Of a DNA stretch of 64,000 bases, positions 45,939-55,623 are shown one piece after another (within the stretch, counting starts at the first letter, position 1; every line of letters begins with the position of its first letter). The DNA lies in NCBI GenBank assembly GCA_947503895.1, contig CANNFT010000008.1, forward strand, positions 203,883 through 267,882, read 5' to 3'. Under the pieces are notes generated by a model, which saw nothing but the letters and a program-made list of their open reading frames with translations, had not been told where the DNA came from and made no database searches. Origin of the DNA: an uncultured Saccharospirillaceae bacterium (GTDB lineage: Bacteria; Pseudomonadota; Gammaproteobacteria; Pseudomonadales; Oceanobacteraceae). Made by a program: the position numbers and the translations under genes.

Positions 45939-47264
45939 TTATTTTGAGAATTTTCGGCGAATAGCACGACAGGCATCCCAAGATAGATGTTTAACCAATG
46001 CCCTCCTCGGGCTGTAGCTTTCATCTGGCTCCATCCCATCCGCGAGAAATTCTATTTGCCGAAAGTACCATGCTGCCTGCGATTGATTATTAAGCGCCTG
46101 AAGGGACTTAGACGTACTATTGGGGCCCCAAAACCCTTGGCCCAATATTAGATGCTCCTCATTGATCGGTAACGCATCCAATTCGTTGTGCATCATTTTT
46201 GTGGGGAAATCAGGCGCAACACAAAAGGGGCGACCCAGGCCAATTAGATCGGTGTGATGATCATTAATCGCGTCCATCATGCCCTGTTGTGAACGAAAGC
46301 CACCTGTAACCATGACCGGCATCTTGGCAACGGCTTTGATGGATTTTGCATATTCTAGAAAGTACGCTTCGCGACGATGAGTACTGGCGCGAATATTACT
46401 GGGCGATTGATTTTTAAAAAACACGAGCTGCTCGTAAGTGCCTCCTGAAATCTCCAGTAGATCCAGTGTGCGGTCATTGAGCCATTGAACCACTTGCACG
46501 GACTCCTCCAACGAAAAACCACCTTGTTGAAAGTCGGTGGAATTCAGTTTTAGAGAGACTGGGTAGCGAGGGCCGACGGCTTCTCTAACCGCATCAATAA
46601 TGGACAAAAGCAAGCGTGCACGGTTTTCCAGCGAACCACCCCACTGGTCATTCCGTCGATTGGTCACTGGAGATAAAAATTGCGAAATGAGGTAGCCGTG
46701 TGCGCCGTGAATTTGAATGCCGTCGAATCCCGCTGATTGACAAATTTTGGCTGTACGAGCAAACCTTTGAATGATGTCATCAATGTCTGTAGATGTGGCC
46801 GCTCGCGGTTTTCCAAAATTTCCGATCATTTTCAACTGAACGGGCGAAGGAGCGATAGGGCGTCTATTCACTAACCTTGGGCATTGCCGCCCCGGATGGC
46901 TTATTTGAGCCCAGAGTTGAGAATCACATTGATGAACGGCTTCAACCCAACGTTGCAGTGCGTCCATGCCTGTATCATTTTCAACTACCACATTCCCTGC
47001 CCGCTCGAGGTAGCGGCGATCAACCATAATGTTACCGCTGATGAGGACGCTCGCCCCACCTTTCGCCCATCGTTGATATAAATGTCGGTGGCGGTCAGTG
47101 GCGTGATCTTGAGCATCGGCCAAGCCTTCCGTCATGGCGGCTTTGATGATTCTGTTTTTAAGCGTGTGCCCACAGGGGAGTTCGATGGGTTGTGACAAAG
47201 GCTGATCAAAGTGAATTGATGCGGCATGCGTCGGTTTGATAGTCGGTTGATTCACGAGGGTCAC
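45939..47264 (-). CDS. Old-yellow-enzyme-type NADH:flavin oxidoreductase
   Basis: 441 residues. FMN-dependent TIM barrel of the NADH:flavin oxidoreductase family. IIKAAMTEGLAD opens the barrel; GIQIHGAHGYLISQFLSP has the substrate His-Gly-Ala-His; NDQWGGSLENRARLLL and the later MVTGGFRSQQGM and LIGLGRPF are the phosphate-binding parts. There is no C-terminal iron-sulfur or pyridine-nucleotide domain, so it is a single-domain member. Native substrate unknown (enones, possibly dienoyl-type lipids). Confidence 0.9.
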   Translation of the reverse strand: MTLVNQPTIKPTHAASIHFDQPLSQPIELPCGHTLKNRIIKAAMTEGLADAQDHATDRHRHLYQRWAKGGASVLISGNIMVDRRYLERAGNVVVENDTGMDALQRWVEAVHQCDSQLWAQISHPGRQCPRLVNRRPIAPSPVQLKMIGNFGKPRAATSTDIDDIIQRFARTAKICQSAGFDGIQIHGAHGYLISQFLSPVTNRRNDQWGGSLENRARLLLSIIDAVREAVGPRYPVSLKLNSTDFQQGGFSLEESVQVVQWLNDRTLDLLEISGGTYEQLVFFKNQSPSNIRASTHRREAYFLEYAKSIKAVAKMPVMVTGGFRSQQGMMDAINDHHTDLIGLGRPFCVAPDFPTKMMHNELDALPINEEHLILGQGFWGPNSTSKSLQALNNQSQAAWYFRQIEFLADGMEPDESYSPRRALVKHLSWDACRAIRRKFSK

Positions 47265-47443
47265 CTTAATTTAATCGCTATTGATGGCTGGTAATTGTCC
47301 GATTGTCAGGTGATAGAGTGCGGGATTTTACGATAACTGACCAGTGGTCATATGGACAGAATCCTAATTCAATCTGTGACTTATCTTGTAGACTGAATCT
47401 GGTTACAATTCGCGCTTGCTCATTCCGTTCTCAGGACATTGCC

Positions 47444-48811
47444 GTGAAAAGTTATTGCGATTATCACCCGCTGAAACCAGCTCGTTGGCTGTGTAATGAA
47501 TGTCAGGTGTATTTTTGCAAAACCTGTACACCGGATGTTCACCCAAATTGCCCGACTTGCTTAAAGCGACTGGAAGATTTAGGCAGCAGCAATGAAGTCG
47601 CGCCATTTTGGGATCGCTTACCCGAATTTTTTAAATATCCCTTGTTGGGACAGAGCATCATATTAATGCTGCTTTCAGCTTTTTTTGCGGCATTTATCAA
47701 GGAAGACGTCAGCGGGCTATTAATCATCATTGCGGTTTTTGCACTGCAAACGCTCTACGGGTTTACCGTACTAAAGGCAACCGCCGATGGTGAACTCAAG
47801 CCGCCGGTGTTATTTAGAATGTTTTCTGGTAACACGCAAACATTATTAAAGTCCATTTTCTGGGTGATCGGAATAGCAGTATTGTCATGTTCCGGCTTTT
47901 TTGTCTCGTTGCCACTTGGCATCATGACGCTACTCTTTGGCTTGTTCGTTTACCCTGCGAGCGCAATTCTTCTCGTCCATGAAGCCTCACTGCGTGCTGC
48001 ACTTAATCCATTGCGTGTTATGGATTTTATTGGTCGTACATTTATGGGTTACATTATTCTGTATATCCATCTTGTTATTATTTTAGCGGCGTCTGGTGCG
48101 GCAGAAGCCTCTCTAGCTGCGGAAACGGCGGGTAAGCCGTTGAACCAAGGATTAGTGGGTTTTATCTCGACATTCTTTTACATCATGTCCTTTAATATGC
48201 TCGGGTATTTTTTATTGCAGTATCAAAGGGAATTGGGTTTTACCGCTATTCTGAATGATGAATTGTTGGATGAAGAACCGGTAGAATCGGACCCTCTATA
48301 CCGAGCCAAACTTTGGGTAAAAATGGGCGACTACCACAATGCAGTTTCAGCGTTGGATACACTGAGAAAAGCCCACCCACAAAATGAACATATTAAGCAC
48401 TACTACTGGGAGCTATTGCTTCAAATTCAAGATTTTGAAAAATTGGCGATGCACGTAGACCCGATTTGTATTCGATATATGAGCATGCAAAAACTGGATG
48501 ATTTGTTACCGTTTTTGCAGTTTATGCTGCAAGAGCGTCCAAACGGTTTTAATGAGTTGGAAACCAAGATGAAATTGGCGACGGCTTTTATCGAACAAGA
48601 AAACCCTAAAATTGCTGTTGCTCTGTTAAAAACGGCTCATCAGCAGTTTGAGTTTGACCCTAAACGATTAGATGCGATATTGATGCTGGCGGACGCACTC
48701 GGGCAACTGTCGCAGAAGTCTCAAGTCGAAAAAGTGCTTAAATTTGCTTTAACCTTGGCTAATCGAGATCAAAAGCTACGTATTCAGCAACGTATCGCAG
48801 CTTTATCTTAA
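47444..48811 (+). CDS. Zinc-ribbon/B-box membrane protein with TPR-like C-terminus
   Basis: 455 residues counted from GTG 47444, chosen because AGGA lies about 7 bases before it and the 47 residues upstream are unlike coding sequence. The N-terminus has paired Cys/His (CDYHP, LCNEC, CKTCTP, CPTC) of a B-box or zinc-ribbon module. Five or six membrane helices follow (about 70-270). Residues about 280-455 are helical with TPR-like pairs (WVKMGDYHNAVSALDTL). Such proteins occur in marine gammaproteobacteria and have no known function. It converges on the rhomboid gene. Confidence 0.75.
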   Translation: MKSYCDYHPLKPARWLCNECQVYFCKTCTPDVHPNCPTCLKRLEDLGSSNEVAPFWDRLPEFFKYPLLGQSIILMLLSAFFAAFIKEDVSGLLIIIAVFALQTLYGFTVLKATADGELKPPVLFRMFSGNTQTLLKSIFWVIGIAVLSCSGFFVSLPLGIMTLLFGLFVYPASAILLVHEASLRAALNPLRVMDFIGRTFMGYIILYIHLVIILAASGAAEASLAAETAGKPLNQGLVGFISTFFYIMSFNMLGYFLLQYQRELGFTAILNDELLDEEPVESDPLYRAKLWVKMGDYHNAVSALDTLRKAHPQNEHIKHYYWELLLQIQDFEKLAMHVDPICIRYMSMQKLDDLLPFLQFMLQERPNGFNELETKMKLATAFIEQENPKIAVALLKTAHQQFEFDPKRLDAILMLADALGQLSQKSQVEKVLKFALTLANRDQKLRIQQRIAALS

Positions 48812-48828
48812 CGGCATTTATATAAATT

Positions 48829-48917
48829 CACCTTAAGCTCTGGCCGAGTGGTCTTTTCAAGTTTAATGTGCGCTTTGAAGATTTAACGGGTTAATTCACA
48901 AAAGCACAACAGAACAC
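48829..48917 (-). repeat. Dispersed intergenic repeat, copy 3
   Basis: Inverted relative to copies 1 and 2. Begins CACCTTAAGCTCTGG, reads on to a part matching the TTAACCCGTTAAATC core, and ends in CACAACAGAACAC. Alignment with copy 2 covers nearly 90 bases. Confidence 0.7.
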
Positions 48918-49008
48918 TTGCATGAATGCAGGCGTTAGCGTGAAGCAAAAAACCAGAGCCGAGCGTCAAATTAACGGTACAGAGGCGACATCAACGAAAA
49001 ATGAGTAT

Positions 49009-50454
49009 CTACGATGTTAGGCGTGTTAGCCAAGCATCGTATTCATCTGCCTTGAGAATATGTGTCGTAGTTTTAAAATGTTGCTTTAACTGCTTCACCG
49101 CTCGGAGCATGAGTTCATGATGTTTTCGCTCATCTATTAGTGGCAGCAGTTGTTCCAACACCCTAAACTGTTCGTCGTTCATGGCAGCTTCTATTATTTT
49201 CAGGCGTGACGAAGTACTGAGCATCTTGGCACCTTGTGCTTGTACGACGTACACCTCCAAGCATTTCCAGAATCCGTCTGAAAAGGGTGCGATTTCGTGT
49301 TTAATCCATTGGCTCATCACAATATGAAGTTGCTTAGACTGCGGTTGCATTTTATAGAGATGAAAAAGGTGCTCCAGCAAAAATAATTGCTCGGGCCTTT
49401 TTTTCCACAATGCAAATAATCGATTACGCGCGGACTTAAAACGCAGCTCCTCAATATCGCTCAATGCCTGCGCATATTGCTTACGAAATAATGCCTCACT
49501 TTCATCTTCTTGGGCTAATTCGTCTTCTTTTGGCCTTAACCAAGTGGACTTGAAGGCCCACCCTAAAATGCCACCGGACACTAAACCGCCTATATGGGCT
49601 AAATAGGCAACGCCACTGTCAACATGACTCCAAAGTTGCAGTAATTCATTTAATACCCAAATCGGCAGTAAAATCAGTGCTGGCGCTCTAAAGTATCCAA
49701 AGGCTGCAAAGATGAAATAGAAAAACCGAATCTTTTGTATGCCTAAAATTCCGACATACAACCCCATCATGCCGGAAATTGCCCCAGAAGCGCCGACCAG
49801 CGGAATATTGCTATCAAAGTTAGATAGGCCGTAGGCAAGTGCGCCCACTGCACCCGTGAGCAGGTAGACGAGTAAAAGTTTCGCTCGGGTGAGCATACGC
49901 TCTAAGCCAAAGCCTAAAATAAATAAAATGAGCATGTTGCCGAGTAAGTGGATAACACCACCGTGCATGAATTGGGAGGTGAATAATCGAGATGGATCCA
50001 TCTCATTCGGTACGAAACCGTATTGAAAGGTGCTGATTTTCTTTAGCTCCGTGTGATAAAAATCCACACGTGTTTGCTCCCAATCACTGGCATCGCTTTT
50101 ATCCCAAATCGTATTTTTTGACTCGTCGAGATAGCTGACAAAATCAAAGTCCATCATCATTGAGTGTTGAAATGCGCTGAAATCTTGCTTTTCAGCGCCG
50201 GACTCTACGGTCTGAATCCAAGTGGGTTCAATATGCTTACCTTCGGATAATTGGCGGCTCAAAAATTGACCATAATAGGGTGCTTCTAAATAGAGTAGGC
50301 CAGAGTTTTTATACGCTTCGGAGACACTTTCATATTTACTGCTATCGCCCACTTGAAAAAACAGAAAGACGAAAACATTGACCAGCAACAGAGCGATGGT
50401 TAAAAAAGGGGGCTCGCGCCAGTCGAGTTTGCGCTGCATGGGGAGAATAAGCAT
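49009..50454 (-). CDS. Rhomboid-family intramembrane serine protease with C-terminal helical domain
   Basis: 481 residues. First helix at about 17-36, a long periplasmic insertion (about 40-155), then the rhomboid core with HGGVIHLLGNM, GASGAISGMMG holding the catalytic Ser and YLAHIGGLVSGGILGW holding the catalytic His. The C-terminal 170 residues are soluble and helical. It cleaves membrane proteins inside the bilayer. The neighbouring zinc-finger/TPR membrane protein (convergent) is a possible partner. Alternative start 15 bases downstream. Confidence 0.9.
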   Translation of the reverse strand: MLILPMQRKLDWREPPFLTIALLLVNVFVFLFFQVGDSSKYESVSEAYKNSGLLYLEAPYYGQFLSRQLSEGKHIEPTWIQTVESGAEKQDFSAFQHSMMMDFDFVSYLDESKNTIWDKSDASDWEQTRVDFYHTELKKISTFQYGFVPNEMDPSRLFTSQFMHGGVIHLLGNMLILFILGFGLERMLTRAKLLLVYLLTGAVGALAYGLSNFDSNIPLVGASGAISGMMGLYVGILGIQKIRFFYFIFAAFGYFRAPALILLPIWVLNELLQLWSHVDSGVAYLAHIGGLVSGGILGWAFKSTWLRPKEDELAQEDESEALFRKQYAQALSDIEELRFKSARNRLFALWKKRPEQLFLLEHLFHLYKMQPQSKQLHIVMSQWIKHEIAPFSDGFWKCLEVYVVQAQGAKMLSTSSRLKIIEAAMNDEQFRVLEQLLPLIDERKHHELMLRAVKQLKQHFKTTTHILKADEYDAWLTRLTS

Positions 50455-50857
50455 AGATTTGCCCTTAAATAGCGTATGCCTAGCTGTTATACATAAGCCA
50501 GTAAAAATGAATCTTATCGTGTATTGAGTTGAAATCTTACTTCAGTGTGTTTACCTGTCAGCTGATTTAGTGTCTACAGCCAGTCAATCATCCGTTGCTA
50601 TTATAGGAGTTTGACGGTTAAAGCACAGCCTAAATGAAACATCGTGGGGTAATTGGGGTAGAGGCCTGTCTACGAAGAGGTGTTCTGGGCTCAAGATTGT
50701 GACAGCGGGAGAGTTGACCGCACTTCGTTATTCAATCTAGCGCAAGACTATCTGCACTTAGGTTTAACAAATAATAAAAAGCCGCCAAGAATTTCGGCGG
50801 CTTAATTATTCTCTTATGACTCTGCGAAGAAAGGGTCGCAGAGTCAATTGAGCTGTA
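50455..50857. other. Intergenic region between rhomboid gene and ilvC
   Basis: Holds the rhomboid promoter and the ilvC terminator. No gene or repeat is seen. Confidence 0.55.
50776..50805 (-). terminator. Terminator of ilvC
   Basis: Stem AAGCCGCC/GGCGGCTT with the T run on the minus strand. Confidence 0.9.
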
Positions 50858-52348
50858 TTACTTACTAGCTTCTACGATACGCTTCATATCCGTCATGTAG
50901 CCACGCAGTTCTTCACCTACGTACTCAACAGGGTGGTTGCGAATTTCATCATTCACTTCAACCAGACGTGCGTTATCAACAGAGTTAGATGCTAGGTTCA
51001 GACCTTTACCAATCATATCGGTATCGATGTTCGGCATGAATTTCTCTGCTAGCAAAGGCACTGCTGCGTGTGCGAACAAGTAGCAACCGTATTCTGCGGT
51101 GTCAGAGATGACAACATTCATTTCGTAAAGCTTCTTACGGGCAATGGTGTTCGCAATCAGAGGCGTCTCATGTAGAGATTCGTAGTATGCAGACTCTTCA
51201 ACAATGCCAGACTCAACCATGGTTTCGAAAGCCAACTCAACGCCCGCTTTAACCATTGCCACTAGCATGATGCCTTTATCGAAGAACTCTTGTTCGTCAA
51301 TTTCCACATCACATGGTCCTGCTTTTTCGAAGCCTGTTTCAGCGGTAGCAGCACGCCATTTAAGCAGGTTTGCATCATCGTTAGCCCAGTCTTCCATCAT
51401 GGTGCGAGAAAATTCGCCGGTCATGATGTCGTCTTGGTGCTTACGGAACAATGGACGCATCAGCACTTTAAGTTCTTCAGCCATATCGAACGCTTCGATT
51501 TTAGCTGGGTTAGATAGACGATCCATCATGTTGGTGATGCCGCCAATTTTCAGTGCTTCAGTTACCGTTTCCCAACCGAACTGAATAAGTTTTGCTGCGT
51601 ATGGGCCATCAATGCCATCAGCGACCATTTTTTCGTAACCTAGGATGGCACCCGTTTGCAGCATGCCGCAAAGAATCGTTTGCTCACCCATCAGGTCAGA
51701 TTTTACTTCTGCAACGAATGATGACTCCAGTACACCTGCTCTGTCGCCACCGGTAGCTGATGCCCAAGCTTTAGCTTGTTCAAGACCTTTACCTTCAGGA
51801 TCGTTTTCTGGGTGTACCGCGATCAGCGTTGGTACACCAAAACCGCGCTTATATTCTTCGCGTACTTCAGAACCTGGGCACTTAGGTGCAACCATGATGA
51901 CGGTTAGGTCTTCACGAATTTGCATTCCTTCTTCAACGATATTGAAACCGTGTGAGTAACCTAATGTTGCACCTTCTTTCATCAGCGGCATAACCGTAGA
52001 GACGGCATCGGTATGCTGCTTGTCTGGGGTTAGATTACACACTAGATCAGCAGTCGGTACGAGTTCTTGGTAGGTGCCCACGGTAAAACCGTTGTCTGTA
52101 GCGTTTTTCCAAGATTGGCGTTTTTCAGTAATCGCCGCTTCACGCAGTGCATAAGAGACGTCGAGACCGGAGTCGCGCATGTTTAGGCCTTGGTTAAGAC
52201 CTTGAGCACCACAACCGATGATGACGACTTTTTTGCCTTTAAGGGCATCGCATCCCGTTGTGAATTCGCTGCGATCCATGAAACGACAACGACCTAACTG
52301 GTCAAGTTGCTCACGTAAATTCAATGTGTTGAAGTAATTCTGACCCAT
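50858..52348 (-). CDS. ilvC: Ketol-acid reductoisomerase, class II (long form)
   Basis: 496 residues from the ATG at 52348; the longer open frame upstream is not IlvC-like. It makes dihydroxy acids in valine and isoleucine synthesis using NADPH. GKKVVIIGCGAQGLNQGLNMRDSG is the nucleotide site, GYSHGFNI and APKCPGSEVREEYKRGFGVPTLIAVHPENDP are typical. Two copies of the knotted domain give the long enterobacterial-type length. Transcribed away from ilvY. Confidence 0.97.
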   Translation of the reverse strand: MGQNYFNTLNLREQLDQLGRCRFMDRSEFTTGCDALKGKKVVIIGCGAQGLNQGLNMRDSGLDVSYALREAAITEKRQSWKNATDNGFTVGTYQELVPTADLVCNLTPDKQHTDAVSTVMPLMKEGATLGYSHGFNIVEEGMQIREDLTVIMVAPKCPGSEVREEYKRGFGVPTLIAVHPENDPEGKGLEQAKAWASATGGDRAGVLESSFVAEVKSDLMGEQTILCGMLQTGAILGYEKMVADGIDGPYAAKLIQFGWETVTEALKIGGITNMMDRLSNPAKIEAFDMAEELKVLMRPLFRKHQDDIMTGEFSRTMMEDWANDDANLLKWRAATAETGFEKAGPCDVEIDEQEFFDKGIMLVAMVKAGVELAFETMVESGIVEESAYYESLHETPLIANTIARKKLYEMNVVISDTAEYGCYLFAHAAVPLLAEKFMPNIDTDMIGKGLNLASNSVDNARLVEVNDEIRNHPVEYVGEELRGYMTDMKRIVEASK

Positions 52349-52539
52349 TTTTCTGTTCCTCAAAACCGAAGGCATAAAAGCGTTATCAATCTCGGTTATT
52401 TCACTGAAAATTGATATTTGCGTGCAGTTTAGGCAAAAATCCTTGTTGCGTAAAACGCTATATTTGAAATACCTTGTTGCACTTATTGAAACACAAGGTA
52501 GACGACGCATAGCGGCCCAGCCTGCTGAGAGAGAAATGG

Positions 52540-53430
52540 ATGGATTTCAAAGACTTATCACAATTTATTGTGCTGGCGGATACGCTTCATTATGGTCGAG
52601 CGGCGCAAAAGTGCCATACATCGGCATCCACCATATCGAGAGTGGTACAACGAATTGAAGATGATGTGGGTCAACGCTTATTCGAACGTGACCGCCGAGA
52701 GGTACATCTGACACAGGCTGGTGTGGAATTTAAAGCGTTCGCGCTACGAACACTGGAGCAGTATCAGCTGTTGAAGCGTCAACTTCATGCTGAAGCCAGC
52801 GAACTGCAAGGTGAATTATCATTATATTGCACCGTCACGGCCAGTTACAGTTTCTTATCTGAGATCTTGTCCGCTTTTCGCGCGCGATACCCCAAAGTCG
52901 ATATTCGACTTCGCACCGGAGACGCCGCACAAGCTGTTGCGACTGTACTCAGGGGAGAGGTGGATATCGCCATTGCGGCGCGGCCAGATCAACTTTCGAG
53001 CCGGTTGGCGTTTAAACCGATTACCCAATCACCGCTGCACTTTATAGCACCTACGGAATCTGTGGGTGTGAGTGAGCTATTAGGTGCATCAACCATTAAC
53101 TGGGCGGAGGTGCCCATGGTCATGGCGGAGACAGGGCTGGGCCGCACAAGAGTGGATAACTGGTTCAGGCGACAGCACATCAAGCCATACATTTACGGTC
53201 AAGTATCGGGTCATGAAGCGATTGTCACCATGGTAGCGCTTGGTTTTGGTGTAGGAGTGGTGCCGGAGCTGGTACTGAATAGCAGTCCCATGGCCGATAA
53301 AGTCCGTATTCTTAATATGACTCCCGAGCTGGAGCCCTTTTCCGTTGGGTTGTGCACCCAAGCTAAGCACCTCGAGCACGCGTTAGTTAAAGCGTTTTGG
53401 CTGGTGTGTGAAGAATGGCTTCGCGATTAA
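52540..53430 (+). CDS. ilvY: LysR-type regulator IlvY
   Basis: 296 residues. Helix-turn-helix at about 1-60 with MDFKDLSQFIVLADTLHYGRAA then RVVQRIEDDVGQRLFERD, followed by a periplasmic-binding-protein-like effector domain. The position divergent to ilvC, 190 bases apart, is the classic arrangement in which IlvY activates ilvC in response to acetolactate or acetohydroxybutyrate. The operators must be in 52349-52539. Confidence 0.95.
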   Translation: MDFKDLSQFIVLADTLHYGRAAQKCHTSASTISRVVQRIEDDVGQRLFERDRREVHLTQAGVEFKAFALRTLEQYQLLKRQLHAEASELQGELSLYCTVTASYSFLSEILSAFRARYPKVDIRLRTGDAAQAVATVLRGEVDIAIAARPDQLSSRLAFKPITQSPLHFIAPTESVGVSELLGASTINWAEVPMVMAETGLGRTRVDNWFRRQHIKPYIYGQVSGHEAIVTMVALGFGVGVVPELVLNSSPMADKVRILNMTPELEPFSVGLCTQAKHLEHALVKAFWLVCEEWLRD

Positions 53431-53574
53431 CTTCTATACTGCCCAGTATGTATAACAGCCTGTTTGGGCTATCTACAGGATATTTGTGTGGCTGGGCGCA
53501 GACATTCAAAGAGGCTGTGGTTATCATGTACGCCTTACGTTGTATTTAAAGATGCAAGATATAGGCGAGATTAT

Positions 53575-54396
53575 ATGCCACATCAAGATGAACAACAGAC
53601 TGCAACAAATAAGGTTGTCCAATTGAATCAGGATCAAGATCCCATAGAAAACAGTGCTTCTAAAGGCACGCTACGGAGCAAAGGGATTTACCTTTTGCCA
53701 AATCTTTTCACGACAGGGGCGCTCTTTAGTGGCTTTTATGCCGTAGTGGCGTCCATGAACGGGCACTTCGAAAAAGCCGCCATTGCTATATTTGTCGCTA
53801 TGATTTTGGATGGATTAGATGGGCGTGTCGCTCGTTTGACGAATACACAAAGCGATTTCGGTGCCGAATATGACTCCCTTTCGGACATGGTTTCATTCGG
53901 GGTGGCACCAGCGCTAGTGGCCTTTAGTTGGTCATTGCAGGCTTTGGGCAATATTGGATGGATTGCAGCATTCATCTATGTTGCTGGCGCAGCACTAAGG
54001 CTTGCTCGCTTCAATACGCAAATTGATACGGCCGATAAGAAGTATTTTACTGGATTAGCCAGCCCGGCCGCGGCCGCCATCGTGGCAGGAACAGTGTGGG
54101 CCTTCCATGATTCTGGAATAATGGGACGGGAAATATCTATTCTCGTGGCGATTGTAGTCGCTGCATCCGGTATCTTGATGGTGAGTAACGTGAAATATTA
54201 CAGCTTCAAAGATATCGACTTCAGAGGGAAAGTGCCTTTTATGGCATTGTTCGCGGTTGTGGGGGTATTTGCGCTGGTATCGATGGACCCGCCTCTCGTA
54301 TTGTTAGGTGCGTTTTTGATTTACGGCGGATCAGGCCCGGTTCTAACGACTTGGGAATGGATAAAAGAGCGTAGAAACAAGACTACGGCAGAATAA
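53575..54396 (+). CDS. pssA: CDP-diacylglycerol-serine O-phosphatidyltransferase
   Basis: 273 residues from ATG 53575 with GGCGAGA upstream; an earlier in-frame start adds 37 residues unlike the family. Membrane enzyme making phosphatidylserine, the precursor of phosphatidylethanolamine. The CDP-alcohol motif DGLDGRVARLTNTQSDFGAE continues to YDSLSDMVSFG (the DGxxAR...G...D...D pattern). Seven or eight membrane helices. Gene order ilvC//ilvY-pssA is common in the group. Confidence 0.95.
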   Translation: MPHQDEQQTATNKVVQLNQDQDPIENSASKGTLRSKGIYLLPNLFTTGALFSGFYAVVASMNGHFEKAAIAIFVAMILDGLDGRVARLTNTQSDFGAEYDSLSDMVSFGVAPALVAFSWSLQALGNIGWIAAFIYVAGAALRLARFNTQIDTADKKYFTGLASPAAAAIVAGTVWAFHDSGIMGREISILVAIVVAASGILMVSNVKYYSFKDIDFRGKVPFMALFAVVGVFALVSMDPPLVLLGAFLIYGGSGPVLTTWEWIKERRNKTTAE

Positions 54397-54414
54397 ACCA
54401 CTCGCTCTACCCTT

Positions 54415-54440
54415 AAAAAGCCCAGTCAACTGGGCTTTTT
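54415..54440 (+). terminator. Terminator after pssA
   Basis: Stem AAAAAGCCCAGT/ACTGGGCTTTTT with a 2-base loop. Confidence 0.95.
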
Positions 54441-54560
54441 CAATTCCACCCCTCTCTATTTTGCTTAACCCTCATGTTCTCGCCATTAGCCCGCTAAACT
54501 GTATAGATTTTGAACCTTTTGGCGCGGCTCGCCTCCAATCCAGCACAGGAGGGGTAATCC

Positions 54561-55514
54561 ATGATAATACGTACGAAAAATTCGTCTCAATTGACCGAAG
54601 CTGATGTGACGCCTGAAAAGATATATAAGGCGCGTCGCCACTTCATGGCCCAGAGCGGTATGGGGTTGTCGGCACTTGCGTTGGGATTGCCCGGGTTGGC
54701 TCAGGCAAATGCCTTGTCCTATAGCAAAACGGCTTACGGAAAAGGTGAAACACTGACACCTGAAGATGTCGTTACGTCCTACAACAACTTTTATGAGCTG
54801 GGCACGGGTAAAGACGATCCGGTCAAAAATGCGCATCAACTTAAAACGGACAACTGGGAAATCGAAATCGCCGGAGAAGCTGAAAAGACCGGCACCTTTC
54901 CACTGGCTGAGCTGGTCAAACAGCAACAAATAGAGGAGCGGATCTATAGACTCAGATGCGTAGAGGCCTGGTCTATGGTGATACCATGGGTCGGATTTTC
55001 GTTGGCAGACATGCTGAAACAGTTTAAGCCCACTTCTAAAGCGAAATACGTTGAATTCACCTCGATCATGGATACCAAAAACCTCTCTGGTCAACGTAAT
55101 CGGTTTTCTACTATTGATTGGCCCTACGTAGAGGGACTAAGAATGGATGAAGCCATGCATAGCCTCTCGTTCATGGCGACAGGGTTGTATGGCAAAACGC
55201 TCCCAAATCAAAACGGTGCTCCAATTCGACTCGTCGTGCCTTGGAAGTATGGATTTAAAAGTATCAAATCCATCGTGAAAATTCGATTTACAGACCAACA
55301 ACCAAAAACGACTTGGAATCTGTTGGCTCCGAATGAATATGGCTTCTTTGCCAATGTGAACCCTACTGTTGATCATCCTCGCTGGAGTCAAGGGAGCGAG
55401 CGTCGGCTACCAACGAGCTTTTTTAATGTACGCAGAATGAAAACCCAAATGTTTAATGGTTACGAAGAAGTAGCGAGTTTGTATAAAGGCATGGACCTGC
55501 AAAAATTCTATTGA
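54561..55514 (+). CDS. msrP: Protein-methionine-sulfoxide reductase catalytic subunit MsrP
   Basis: 317 residues. Tat signal peptide with RRHFMAQSG at about 25-33 and a hydrophobic core to about 49, exported folded with molybdopterin. The Mo-ligand Cys is in LRCVEAWSMVIPW (Cys133). Repairs periplasmic Met-sulfoxide. AGGAGG lies about 10 bases before ATG 54561. The haem partner MsrQ is the next gene. Confidence 0.95.
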   Translation: MIIRTKNSSQLTEADVTPEKIYKARRHFMAQSGMGLSALALGLPGLAQANALSYSKTAYGKGETLTPEDVVTSYNNFYELGTGKDDPVKNAHQLKTDNWEIEIAGEAEKTGTFPLAELVKQQQIEERIYRLRCVEAWSMVIPWVGFSLADMLKQFKPTSKAKYVEFTSIMDTKNLSGQRNRFSTIDWPYVEGLRMDEAMHSLSFMATGLYGKTLPNQNGAPIRLVVPWKYGFKSIKSIVKIRFTDQQPKTTWNLLAPNEYGFFANVNPTVDHPRWSQGSERRLPTSFFNVRRMKTQMFNGYEEVASLYKGMDLQKFY

Positions 55515-55623
55515 TCGAAAAACCAGAAAGCGTCTTCCGTTTATTGCGTTATTAATTGCAATCGCTACTAGCCTTGTACTCTCAGAATATAAAGCTCAAA
55601 CCGTACTATTAGATAGGCCTTAA

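Noticed and set aside
53436..53449. Palindrome ATACTG-CC-CAGTAT between ilvY and pssA as an SOS box
   Set aside because: Spacing does not fit CTGT-N8-ACAG and neither gene is an SOS gene.
54486..55094. 202-codon frame antisense to msrP
   Set aside because: Fully covered by msrP, whose motifs are certain.
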